Shown: piece after piece, positions 47,614 through 55,066 of the stretch
Position numbering within the stretch: position 1 is the first letter of the stretch
Layout: each line of letters starts with the position of its first letter
Assembly (NCBI RefSeq): GCF_000179615.1
Contig: NZ_AEDD01000012.1
Coordinates: forward strand, 124,001-188,000
Reading direction: 5' to 3'
DNA: 64,000 bases
From: Paenibacillus curdlanolyticus YK9
Lineage (GTDB): Bacteria; Bacillota; Bacilli; Paenibacillales; Paenibacillaceae
The notes under the pieces: generated by a model
Databases searched by the model: none
Told to the model about the DNA's origin: nothing
What the model saw: only the letters and a program-made list of their open reading frames with translations
Translations under genes and position numbers: made by a program

Positions 47614-48207
47614 TCACTCCCCTCTCTTGATGCCGTCCCAGAACCACTCCCAAGCCAGTCGCGTCCGCTCCCGATGCGTATCCGTATCATAAAGCTGATA
47701 TTCCACGAGCAAACCATCAATCAGCGCATAGAAAACCGCAAGCAGCCGCTTACCATCCACCCGAGCCGCACCCGCTTCAGCCGCCGCATCCTGCAGCAAA
47801 AGGAGCAAATGAGCCGAGATGGTGTCCTCATAGGCGAGCAAATCCTTCCGTATTCGTTCCACTAAGCCGCGAGGCGGCACAAGCACCGTTCGCTTTAGAA
47901 ACGTCTGTCCAATGGACAGCTGATTGAAATCGGTAAAAAACTCGAAAAATAGTTTCAGCTTCGCTTGGGCAGACTGCTCAAGCGCGTTGCTTCTTTCCAT
48001 CATCGCCATCCAGCTTGCTTGCTCTTCACCAATGACCTCTTCGATCAGCCGAATGAACAACTGCTCCTTGGATTCATAATGCGCATAGATCGATGGCGTT
48101 TTAATCCCAACCTCCTTGGCGATATCTGACATTGAAGTTCCTTCAAATCCATATTCCGTGAATAGCCGCAATGCGGTCTGCTTAATTCGAAGCGCCGTGT
48201 CATTCAT
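47614..48207 (-). CDS. TetR-family transcriptional regulator
   Basis: This 197-residue protein has an N-terminal helix-turn-helix (about 10-55; FEGTSMSDIAKEVGIKTPSIY) and a helical ligand domain. The ATG at 48207 has GAGG upstream. It heads the TetR-SMR-SMR operon and should repress it. A perfect inverted repeat lies just before the gene. Confidence 0.94.
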   Translation of the reverse strand: MNDTALRIKQTALRLFTEYGFEGTSMSDIAKEVGIKTPSIYAHYESKEQLFIRLIEEVIGEEQASWMAMMERSNALEQSAQAKLKLFFEFFTDFNQLSIGQTFLKRTVLVPPRGLVERIRKDLLAYEDTISAHLLLLLQDAAAEAGAARVDGKRLLAVFYALIDGLLVEYQLYDTDTHRERTRLAWEWFWDGIKRGE

Positions 48208-48231
48208 GCGATACACCTCAGTTCCATTCGC

Positions 48232-48245
48232 CTAACGAACGTTAG
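48232..48245. promoter_or_regulatory. Operator candidate of the TetR-SMR operon
   Basis: CTAACG-AA-CGTTAG is a perfect dyad outside its central two bases, and a further TTAGTTAATTAATTA run follows. It lies between the promoter at 48267-48295 and the TetR start codon. Confidence 0.6.
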
Positions 48246-48266
48246 TTAGTTAATTAATTACCGACC

Positions 48267-48295
48267 ATTCTATCGAAAACGCGACACAAAGTCAA
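48267..48295 (-). promoter_or_regulatory. Sigma-A promoter of the TetR-SMR operon
   Basis: TTGACT (48290-48295) and TAGAAT (48267-48272) are separated by 17 bases on the minus strand. Confidence 0.7.
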
Positions 48296-48307
48296 CGAAC
48301 AACAGCA

Positions 48308-48337
48308 CAAAAAAAGGCGGTTCCGAAGAACCGCCTC
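48308..48337 (-). terminator. Terminator after hemD
   Basis: The arms AGGCGGTTC and GAACCGCCT with a CGAA loop are followed on the minus strand by seven T residues. Confidence 0.92.
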
Positions 48338-48365
48338 TTGTTACGTCATTTAATTAAGTTCGCCG

Positions 48366-49298
48366 TCATGTCCTATTCGCCATGCCGCCAGCGCATTCAC
48401 CCACTGCATTCGCAGCGTCGATGATCGCTTCATCAGCGGTCGAAGGATCGAGCGTCGCATCCGAGGAACCTATGCCTAGCGTTCCATCAGCTGCGCCCGA
48501 ATCGTAATACTTGGACATCGCGACGACCATACTGCCCATTCGTTCCTCTTCCGGGAACAGCACGCGCGCCACGCCTTCCTCATATAACGCTTCCGCCGTC
48601 ACTTTACCAACAGCTACAGCCAGCACCGGTCCAGCAAACACGTCAAGCACTTGCTGCCGCATGCCCGCCGTTGTGGCCTGTTCCATGACGTAACGAACCT
48701 GCACCGTGCTTGTAAAAGCAACGGCATCCACTGCACCAGCAACGATCTCGCCAAGCAGCTGGCTAACCACGTCGCCCTCAGGGGGAATGTGGCGGTAAGG
48801 GAGTATTTCCTCGCATTCAGCTCCCCACGATTGAAGCACTGCATTCAACCGCGGCGCCGGATCGCCGTACAGCTGCAGCCCGACACGTTGACCCGACAGA
48901 TCGTGCGGTTCCATCAGCCGCAACAACCCTGCTGTCGTGCCATCTTCGTCTCGAACGAGCGGCGTCAATCCTAGTCGGCGCAGTACATTAACGGTCTTAT
49001 AGCCCCGTGCAGCAAGCTTCACGCCACGAAGCGTCTCAATGAAGCGATCAAGCTGCCCTAGCTTCTCAGCCGTGGACAGCAACGCTTCTGTTCCGACTCC
49101 GGTCGTCAAGACGAGCCAGTCGACCGGCTGCTCGATAAGCGACTGCAGCTGCTCCGCAAATTGCGAATCATCCAGAAACACCGTGCCCTGCGCTGGACGA
49201 ACGACTGCCTCCCCACCGAACTTGCCGATCATTCGGGCCATATCCTCCGCTTTGCGCGGCCCTGTAATTGCGATTTTCTTCCCCTCTAACCGCACCAT
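48366..49298 (-). CDS. hemD: Uroporphyrinogen-III synthase-like protein
   Basis: This is a 310-residue HemD-family protein. Its N-terminal LEGKKIAITGPRKAEDMARM, central GQRVGLQLYGDPAPRL and VDAVAFTSTVQVRY segments are family-typical. The last 45 residues are low complexity. It is the third gene after nirB and nirD, which suggests a role in supplying siroheme for the nitrite reductase. The housekeeping hemD is expected elsewhere in the genome. Confidence 0.88.
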   Translation of the reverse strand: MVRLEGKKIAITGPRKAEDMARMIGKFGGEAVVRPAQGTVFLDDSQFAEQLQSLIEQPVDWLVLTTGVGTEALLSTAEKLGQLDRFIETLRGVKLAARGYKTVNVLRRLGLTPLVRDEDGTTAGLLRLMEPHDLSGQRVGLQLYGDPAPRLNAVLQSWGAECEEILPYRHIPPEGDVVSQLLGEIVAGAVDAVAFTSTVQVRYVMEQATTAGMRQQVLDVFAGPVLAVAVGKVTAEALYEEGVARVLFPEEERMGSMVVAMSKYYDSGAADGTLGIGSSDATLDPSTADEAIIDAANAVGECAGGMANRT

Positions 49299-49330
49299 TG
49301 GCGATCCCCCCTCGACGCAAGCTTGCTACT

Positions 49331-49663
49331 CTATGATACCATTAACCGAGATGCATCGATATGAAGAACGACATCGCCGTTGCTCTCCACCGTTACTTCG
49401 AACGTTTTCACACAGCCTTCATCAGGCTCTTGCACCACGCCATTGGTTAGGTTGATTTTCCAATCATGCAGCGGGCAATATACATGCCCATCGCATACGA
49501 TACCTTCGGATAGCTTACCCTGCTTATGCGGGCAGCTGTTTTCAACCGCCTTGATTGTGCCGTCGCTCAGCTTGAACATCGCCAGCTCCAGCTCGCCCAT
49601 TTTAAAAATCTTGCCCCGACGCTCCGGAAACTCCGAAATCTGACCTACGATATATTGCTCCAT
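49331..49663 (-). CDS. nirD: Nitrite reductase [NAD(P)H] small subunit (Rieske-type)
   Basis: This 110-residue subunit has a Rieske-fold signature (CPHKQG and CPLHDW), though many NirD proteins do not carry a working cluster. The ATG at 49663 has AGAGGG five bases upstream. It follows nirB on the same strand. Confidence 0.93.
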   Translation of the reverse strand: MEQYIVGQISEFPERRGKIFKMGELELAMFKLSDGTIKAVENSCPHKQGKLSEGIVCDGHVYCPLHDWKINLTNGVVQEPDEGCVKTFEVTVESNGDVVLHIDASRLMVS

Positions 49664-49780
49664 CCATGCCCTCTCCCTTCTACATCCGACCACATCATTA
49701 AACTTGCCATCCGAACAGGCTCTCTCCACGGGGCGCATCACTCTATACTCTCTGATGCGCCTGTCGTCCCATCCGTCCGA

Positions 49781-52228
49781 TTATGCTTTAGGCTCGCCAG
49801 CAGCAGCCGCTTCCGTCACAACAGGCGCCGTAAGCGCATCGAACGCGCTGCGGAGTCCATCATCTTCAATAATTTGCTGCCATGGATCCTTCATCAGGTC
49901 GAGCGTCTTATCGATACGAGCGTTCAACGCATCGCGGTCTTCCTTCTTCTCGAGCGCCTTCTTCACCGTATCCAAGCCGATGCGCTGCGCCCATTCGCTC
50001 GTACGCTCCAGGTAGTGCGCGTCTTCACGGTAATATTGCAGGTAAGCGCCGGTCCATTCCAGAACCTCTTCTTCCGTTTTCACCTTAACGAGCAGCTCAG
50101 CAGCGCGAACCTTCGTACCGCCGTTACCTGCTACATAGAGCTCCCAGCCGCCATCGATCGCAATAACGCCCAAGTCCTTAATCGTCGATTCCGCACAGTT
50201 ACGCGGACATCCCGATACGGCAAGCTTCACTTTATGCGGTGTATTCAACCGTTCGAATTTTTTCTCCATGTCGATACCCATCTTGATCGAATCCTGTGTA
50301 CCGAAACGGCAGAACGTGTTGCCTACGCATGTTTTTACAGTCCGGAGCGACTTGCCGTACGCATAACCCGATGGCATGTCGAGATCCTTCCACATTTTTG
50401 GCAAATCTTCTTTCTTCACGCCGAGCAAGTCAATCCGTTGTCCCCCCGTAATCTTAACGAGCGGCACTTCATACTTCTCTGCAACTTCTGCGATCCGTTT
50501 CAAATCTTCCGGCGTCGTTACGCCGCCATATATACGAGGCACGACCGAGAACGTACCGTCTTTCTGAATGTTTGCGTGGTTGCGTTCGTTAACGAAGCGC
50601 GATTCTTGCTCATCTTCATGCTCTGCCGGCCATACCATGCCGAGGTAGTAGTTAAGCGCAGGACGGCATTTGGAGCATCCCTCCGGATTTTTCCAATCCA
50701 GCACAGCCATCACTTCACGGGAAGTCGTCAGGCGCATGCGCTGAATGGACTCCACAACCTCATCGCGGGAATGCGACGTACATCCGCAAATGCCTTCTTT
50801 GACAGCCGACACGTTATCCGCACCAACCGTAGCAAGCAGGATTGCTTCTACGAGCGGTTTACAACCACCGCAAGAGCCGGAAGCTTTCGTGCACGCTTTG
50901 ATCTCTTGTACGCTAACGCAGCCTTTTTCCGTAATCGACTCAACGATCGTATCCTTCGTTACCCCGTTGCAGCCGCAGACGATTTCATCGCCGCTCATCG
51001 CTTTTACGAGATCCTCTGGACCCGAGGATTTGCCGCCAGAGGCGCCGAACAACACTTCCTTCTCACGACCAGTGAAGTCCTCCCCGCTTCTCATATAAGA
51101 GAAGAGCTTGGAGCCGTCTGCCGTATCGCCGAACAACACCGCGCCTTGCACTTTGCCGTCGCGGAATACAACTTTCTTGTATACGCCATCCAGATCGTCC
51201 TGCACACGGAGCGCACGCGTCTCTGGTGAATCGCTGAAATCGCCTGCCGAGAACACGTTTACGCCCGAAATCTTCAGCTTAGTCGACAATACGGAGCCTT
51301 TGTACCCCTCGGAATCCACGCCCGCAAGCTTCTTCGCCAGAATCGCGCCTTGCTCATACAATGGAGCGACGAGACCGTAAACCATTCCACGGTGCTCTGC
51401 GCATTCGCCAAGCGCATATACGTTAGGCGTGTTCGTTTCCATGTAGTCGTTAACGACGATACCGCGATTTACTTCAACGCCCGCCTCTTTCGCAACGCCT
51501 ACGTTAGCTTTAATGCCCACAGCCATGACAAGAAGGTCAGCCTCTGCCGTCGTGCCATCCTTGAACGTCAGCCCTTCGACGCGATCTCCACCAATGATCG
51601 TATCGGAGTTTTTGGAGAGCAGGAACTTAATGCCTTGACGTTCCAGTTCCGCTTGCAGCAGCTTAGCTGCCGTCTCATCCAATTGGCGCTCCATTAAATA
51701 ATGATGAATATGGACAACACTAACTTCCATATTCAAATTAATGAGTCCACGCGCCGCTTCTAGCCCGAGCAAGCCGCCTCCGATGACAACAGCTTTCTTA
51801 TATCGTTTCGATGCGTCAAGCATCGTCTCGCAGTCTTTAATATCACGGAAAGCAATAACGCCTTCCTTATCGGCACCAGGCAGCGGCAGCATGAACGGGA
51901 GCGATCCCGTTGCGAATACGAGCTCGTCATACGCTACCGTGACGCCTTGATCAGTCGTTACCGTCCGATTCGCCGTATCTACTGCTGTAGCTGTTTGACC
52001 AGCATGCAGCTGAATATTGTTCTCTTTATACCACTCCCAGCTGTTCAATACGATATCTTCCATCGTCGCTTCGCCAGCCAACACCGAGGACAACATAATC
52101 CGGTTATAGTTGGGATGCGGCTCCGCACCAATAATCGTAATTTCGTAACGATTCGGATTCAGCTTCAAAAGCTGTTCTACGAACGATACGCCGGCCATAC
52201 CGTTACCGATCATGACTAATTTCTTCAT
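49781..52228 (-). CDS. nirB: Nitrite reductase [NAD(P)H] large subunit
   Basis: This 815-residue enzyme reduces nitrite to ammonium. An FAD/NAD domain comes first (GNGMAGVSF near residue 7; IGGGLLGLEAA near residue 150). A BFD-like [2Fe-2S] domain follows (CGCNG, then CGGC around 420-465). The siroheme/[4Fe-4S] domain has CVGNTFCRFG and SGCPRNC near residues 635-680. It heads the nirB-nirD-hemD operon. Transcription appears to be controlled by an antitermination leader at 52290-52404. Confidence 0.97.
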   Translation of the reverse strand: MKKLVMIGNGMAGVSFVEQLLKLNPNRYEITIIGAEPHPNYNRIMLSSVLAGEATMEDIVLNSWEWYKENNIQLHAGQTATAVDTANRTVTTDQGVTVAYDELVFATGSLPFMLPLPGADKEGVIAFRDIKDCETMLDASKRYKKAVVIGGGLLGLEAARGLINLNMEVSVVHIHHYLMERQLDETAAKLLQAELERQGIKFLLSKNSDTIIGGDRVEGLTFKDGTTAEADLLVMAVGIKANVGVAKEAGVEVNRGIVVNDYMETNTPNVYALGECAEHRGMVYGLVAPLYEQGAILAKKLAGVDSEGYKGSVLSTKLKISGVNVFSAGDFSDSPETRALRVQDDLDGVYKKVVFRDGKVQGAVLFGDTADGSKLFSYMRSGEDFTGREKEVLFGASGGKSSGPEDLVKAMSGDEIVCGCNGVTKDTIVESITEKGCVSVQEIKACTKASGSCGGCKPLVEAILLATVGADNVSAVKEGICGCTSHSRDEVVESIQRMRLTTSREVMAVLDWKNPEGCSKCRPALNYYLGMVWPAEHEDEQESRFVNERNHANIQKDGTFSVVPRIYGGVTTPEDLKRIAEVAEKYEVPLVKITGGQRIDLLGVKKEDLPKMWKDLDMPSGYAYGKSLRTVKTCVGNTFCRFGTQDSIKMGIDMEKKFERLNTPHKVKLAVSGCPRNCAESTIKDLGVIAIDGGWELYVAGNGGTKVRAAELLVKVKTEEEVLEWTGAYLQYYREDAHYLERTSEWAQRIGLDTVKKALEKKEDRDALNARIDKTLDLMKDPWQQIIEDDGLRSAFDALTAPVVTEAAAAGEPKA

Positions 52229-52289
52229 CGTCTCTCCTCCTGACGTTTCACCGTGGTCGATAACCTCACATCGCCTCGGATCCTGTATG

Positions 52290-52353
52290 AAAACATAAAG
52301 AGCCTACCCCTAGCGTGAGTGAGTGTGTCTTCATCCACGGAAGTGATAGGCTC
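52290..52353 (-). terminator. Regulated intrinsic terminator in the nirB leader
   Basis: On the minus strand GAGCCTATC (52345-52353) pairs with GGTAGGCTC (52300-52308), followed by TTTATGTTTT. The upstream arm is also the 3' half of ANTAR hairpin 2, so the two structures exclude each other. Confidence 0.75.
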
Positions 52354-52386
52354 CATTGCCATCGTTTGCGGCACGCCATTGTGCCG
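52345..52386 (-). promoter_or_regulatory. Two-hairpin ANTAR-protein target in the nirB leader
   Basis: Reading the minus strand, hairpin 1 is CGGCAC-AATGGC-GTGCCG (52369-52386). After five bases, hairpin 2 is GATGGC-AATGGA-GCC(T)ATC (52345-52363). Both hexaloops carry A at position 1 and G at position 4, the known signature of RNAs bound by ANTAR domains. Binding should stabilise hairpin 2 and prevent the overlapping terminator. Confidence 0.8.
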
Positions 52387-52410
52387 TCTGCTATTCCTTT
52401 AACTGTTCCC

Positions 52411-52439
52411 AGTATATTAAACATCCTTCGATATGTCAA
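52411..52439 (-). promoter_or_regulatory. Sigma-A promoter of nirB-nirD-hemD
   Basis: TTGACA (52434-52439) and TATACT (52411-52416) are separated by 17 bases. The start site falls about 18 bases before ANTAR hairpin 1. Confidence 0.85.
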
Positions 52440-52462
52440 CTATCCTGACATAAAAAAATGTC
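52434..52462 (-). promoter_or_regulatory. Inverted repeats overlapping the nirB -35
   Basis: TGTCA (52434-52438) and TGACA (52446-52450) are separated by seven bases. The second arm continues into a further dyad GACAT-N6-ATGTC (52447-52462). The first dyad recurs at the same place in the narK promoter. Confidence 0.65.
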
Positions 52463-52518
52463 GTACTACGATTATCTTTTCGTTATGACGTTTTATCGTC
52501 GACAGCCCTCTAATGCTA

Positions 52519-52535
52519 TGTTATATTTTATAACA
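52519..52535. promoter_or_regulatory. GlnR/TnrA box
   Basis: TGTTATATTTTATAACA is a perfect palindrome and matches every position of the consensus TGTNANAWWWTMTNACA. It lies between nirB and the divergent ANTAR gene, about 65 bases before the latter. It points to nitrogen-source control; which promoter it serves is not clear. Confidence 0.8.
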
Positions 52536-52599
52536 AATAAGTATACAGTCGGGTATTAGAAGAAAGCTTTTAGTTTCTTAAGCGAGGTGAACCGTCCTA

Positions 52600-53154
52600 G
52601 TGAAGACCATCTTAGTAATTGATGAAGGCAATAATTCGGATTTGCTCTCGCGAATGCGGGAGGGAGGAAGAACCGTTCACCACGTGGCATCCGACAAGGA
52701 TGCGTGCAGTCTGATCGCCGTTGCGGACGCCGCTGTAATGGCCGTAAAGCTGGAGCGCATGACAGACTGTCAGGCCTCACTCGCCGCAATGCGCCGCCTC
52801 CCGATCTTTTGGTATTGCACGGAACAGCGGCTGCCGCAGCAAATGGACTGGGGCTTTTCCTTGGACGGCGTCATATTCCCTTCCATGAGTTCTACTGACA
52901 TCCAACATATGCTGCAATTTGGAGCCCGGGTACATCAGCAACGCAAGCGATGGACGGATGAGCGCGAGCAATTGCTGCAGCGGATCGAGGAACGCAAATG
53001 GATCGATCAAGCAAAAGCAGTGCTTTGCGAGATCAGAGGCATTAATGAAGCAGAAGCCTATGACTTCCTGCGCAAACAGGCAATGAACGATCGGAAACGA
53101 ATAGGCGAGGTCGCCGCTTCAATCGTGAAGGTTTATCAGCTCATTCACGGTTAA
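52600..53154 (+). CDS. ANTAR-domain transcription antiterminator with degenerate receiver, GTG start
   Basis: This is a 184-residue protein. Residues 1-105 look like a receiver domain (ILVIDEG at the N-terminus), but the usual phospho-accepting Asp after strand 3 is missing (VMAVKLERM instead). A coiled-coil linker follows (about 108-130). The C-terminal ANTAR domain (about 128-180) has the three-helix pattern ending RKRIGEVAASIVKVY. ANTAR proteins bind paired RNA hairpins and prevent termination. Its gene lies between nirB and narK, both of which carry such hairpins. Resembles NasT; no NasS-like sensor is in the window. Confidence 0.92.
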   Translation: MKTILVIDEGNNSDLLSRMREGGRTVHHVASDKDACSLIAVADAAVMAVKLERMTDCQASLAAMRRLPIFWYCTEQRLPQQMDWGFSLDGVIFPSMSSTDIQHMLQFGARVHQQRKRWTDEREQLLQRIEERKWIDQAKAVLCEIRGINEAEAYDFLRKQAMNDRKRIGEVAASIVKVYQLIHG

Positions 53155-53189
53155 GACACAACTAAGCTGACATCTAAAAAAGTTGTGTC
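53155..53189. repeat. Inverted repeat after the ANTAR gene
   Basis: GACACAACT (53155-53163) and AGTTGTGTC (53181-53189) flank 17 bases, directly after the ANTAR stop codon. No U tract follows, so it may be a weak terminator or part of the narK control region. Its right arm joins the TGTCA half-site of the narK operator. Confidence 0.55.
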
Positions 53190-53202
53190 AGGTATATTGA
53201 CA
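53186..53202 (+). promoter_or_regulatory. Inverted repeat overlapping the narK -35, shared with nirB
   Basis: TGTCA-GGTATAT-TGACA has the same arms, spacing and position relative to the -35 as TGTCA-GGATAGT-TGACA at nirB. Confidence 0.65.
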
Positions 53203-53226
53203 TGAAATTAACGTGTATCATATAAT
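53197..53226 (+). promoter_or_regulatory. Sigma-A promoter of narK
   Basis: TTGACA (53197-53202) and TATAAT (53221-53226) are both perfect, with an 18-base spacer. The start would be about 30 bases before ANTAR hairpin 1. Confidence 0.88.
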
Positions 53227-53264
53227 CCAATTACATTCACAAAGTCGTGGATCAATCAACGGTT

Positions 53265-53299
53265 GACACAATGTCGTGTCTCCGATGGCAATGAGGCCA
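53265..53299 (+). promoter_or_regulatory. Two-hairpin ANTAR-protein target in the narK leader
   Basis: Hairpin 1 is GACAC-AATGTC-GTGTC (53265-53280). After five bases, hairpin 2 is TGGC-AATGAG-GCCA (53286-53299). Both hexaloops have A1 and G4, and the five-base gap equals that in the nirB leader. Confidence 0.8.
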
Positions 53300-53341
53300 A
53301 ACTGTTATCCGAAACGGAGCGCAGTTTGGCCTCTTCTTTTT
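53293..53341 (+). terminator. Regulated intrinsic terminator in the narK leader
   Basis: GAGGCCAAACTG (53293-53304) and CAGTTTGGCCTC (53322-53333) form a perfect 12-bp stem followed by TTCTTTTT. The first arm overlaps loop and 3' arm of ANTAR hairpin 2, so the structures are mutually exclusive. Without antitermination it would cut off transcription before narK. Confidence 0.92.
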
Positions 53342-53458
53342 CAAAAAACGAACACCTAACATGTACGTTACACGAAAAGGAACCCTACAGACAGAGAGAG
53401 AGCAACTGCTCGAGCAACAAAGACAACTGATTCGCCACTTGGAGAGGAGTTTTGCACT

Positions 53459-54691
53459 ATGGCAGGTAAAGGATTTTTAAAAAGCGGGCACACGCCCTCG
53501 CTGTTCAGCTCATTCGCCTATTTCGACATCAGCTTCATGATTTGGAGCATGCTCGGACCGCTATCCGTCGTCATTATGAGCGACTACCCAATGGACGCTT
53601 CGCAAAAAGCGAACTTGGTTGCATTGCCTGTACTCGGAGGCTCCATCCTTCGCCTCGTGTTCGGATTCTTGACCGACTACATCGGCCCAAAACGCACCGG
53701 ACAGCTCGGCATGCTCATCACGATGGTCCCGTTAGTGCTTGGCTGGAAGTTCATCGACTCGTTAGACGGCTTATATATTGTAGCGCTGCTGCTCGGCTTT
53801 GCAGGCGCTTCGTTCGCTGCGGCACTGCCACTTGCAAGTCGCTGGTATCCGCCACAGTATCAAGGGCTAGCAATGGGCATCGCCGGAGCTGGCAACAGCG
53901 GCACGGTATTCTCGACGCTCTTCGCCAACCGAATTGCAACGCACTACGACTCCTGGCATGTCGTATTCGGTCTCGCACTTATTCCAATCGTGATTGTCTT
54001 TATCGTCTTCTCGATTTTGGCCAAAGACAGCCCGAACCAGCCGGCTCCAAGAAAACTGTCTGACTACGCCAAAGTATTATCGATCCGCGATACATGGCTG
54101 TTCTGTTTACTGTACGGTGTAACATTTGGCGGATTCGTCGGCATGGCTAACTACTTGACGATTTTCTTCAATACACAGTACGATCTAAGCCCAGTACGCG
54201 CTGCAGACTTCGCAACGCTATGTGTCATCGCAGGCAGCTTCTTCCGCCCTGTAGGCGGATGGCTCTCCGATAAAGTCGGCGGCATCAATATGCTGATCGG
54301 ACTATACAGCATCGCGGCGATTATGCTGCTCGGCATTTCGACTTTGCCATCGATGGGACTTATCATTGTACTCCTCTTCGTTATGATGATGTCGCTAGGC
54401 ATGGGCAATGGCGCCGTATTCCAACTCGTACCGCAGCGGTTCCAAAAGGAAATCGGCCTGATTACCGGTATCGTAGGCGCAGCGGGCGGATTAGGCGGCT
54501 ACTTCCTGCCTAAGCTTCTGGGCAACATCAAGCAATCGACAGGTTCTTATACGACTGGCTTCCTTATCGCAAGCGCCATTGCAGCACTATGTGTCGTAAC
54601 GCTGCTGGTCGTACAAGGCAGCTGGAAACGGAGTTGGCTCGGAACGGGCGGTAAAGCCCGCGTAGAGAACAACGCTGCACTTAACTCCTAA
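53459..54691 (+). CDS. narK: Nitrate/nitrite transporter (NarK family, MFS)
   Basis: This is a 410-residue major facilitator protein with about twelve membrane helices. The two nitrate-signature regions of the NNP family are visible: GAGNSGTVFSTLFANRI near residue 143 and GIVGAAGGLGGYFLP near residue 338. GGAGAGGAG precedes the ATG. It is placed with nirBD and the ANTAR regulator, so nitrate or nitrite uptake for assimilation is the likely role. The 117 bases between the leader terminator and the start contain no hairpin that I see. Confidence 0.95.
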   Translation: MAGKGFLKSGHTPSLFSSFAYFDISFMIWSMLGPLSVVIMSDYPMDASQKANLVALPVLGGSILRLVFGFLTDYIGPKRTGQLGMLITMVPLVLGWKFIDSLDGLYIVALLLGFAGASFAAALPLASRWYPPQYQGLAMGIAGAGNSGTVFSTLFANRIATHYDSWHVVFGLALIPIVIVFIVFSILAKDSPNQPAPRKLSDYAKVLSIRDTWLFCLLYGVTFGGFVGMANYLTIFFNTQYDLSPVRAADFATLCVIAGSFFRPVGGWLSDKVGGINMLIGLYSIAAIMLLGISTLPSMGLIIVLLFVMMMSLGMGNGAVFQLVPQRFQKEIGLITGIVGAAGGLGGYFLPKLLGNIKQSTGSYTTGFLIASAIAALCVVTLLVVQGSWKRSWLGTGGKARVENNAALNS

Positions 54692-54754
54692 TCACAAAAC
54701 ACTCGATTTCGCAATCGTTCAGACACTACCTTAAATTTGAGAGGATGATCGCAT

Positions 54755-54901
54755 ATGTTCACATGGAATACAGCAGATACAGCTTTGGCAACAGGATTAC
54801 CGGAGACGTTCGCCTCCGCCGTCGACTTCGATTCCGCTTGGGATATGACTGATCTAGGGGATTGGCTGGACGTTACGGATATGTTCGAGATATTCGAATA
54901 G
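54755..54901 (+). CDS. Small acidic protein downstream of narK, unrecognised
   Basis: This is a possible 48-residue protein, strongly acidic and aromatic, with three Trp and a repeated DM(T/F) pattern in its C-terminal half. GAGAGG lies ten bases before the ATG. It begins 63 bases after narK with no terminator in between, so it could be co-transcribed. A competing frame starts at the ATG directly after GAGAGG but is arginine-rich and badly spaced. I cannot name a family. Confidence 0.45.
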   Translation: MFTWNTADTALATGLPETFASAVDFDSAWDMTDLGDWLDVTDMFEIFE

Positions 54902-55012
54902 ATATTCGAATAAAACCAATGCGGGCGCGGAGCGCGCGGCATACGGGCGCGGTCCCACCACCCACTCCCTCCGCCCCCGACAGCGCCGCCTGCGCCCGCA
55001 AATCATTAAAAC

Positions 55013-55056
55013 AAAAAACGGCCACGTTACCCTCCTCGGAACGTGGCCGTTTTTTT
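55013..55056. terminator. Bidirectional terminator between the nitrate locus and the polysaccharide cluster
   Basis: The arms AAAAAACGGCCACGTT and AACGTGGCCGTTTTTT form a 16-bp stem with U tracts on both strands. Confidence 0.95.
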
Positions 55057-55066
55057 ATACTCGTCG

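Noticed and set aside
52446-52463. FNR-type site upstream of nirB
   Set aside because: The repeat reads GACAT-N6-ATGTC and does not match TTGAT-N4-ATCAA.
53361-53480. Short 39-codon frame in the narK leader overlapping the narK start
   Set aside because: It could be a leader peptide, but it has no ribosome site before its ATG; the hairpins alone explain the leader.
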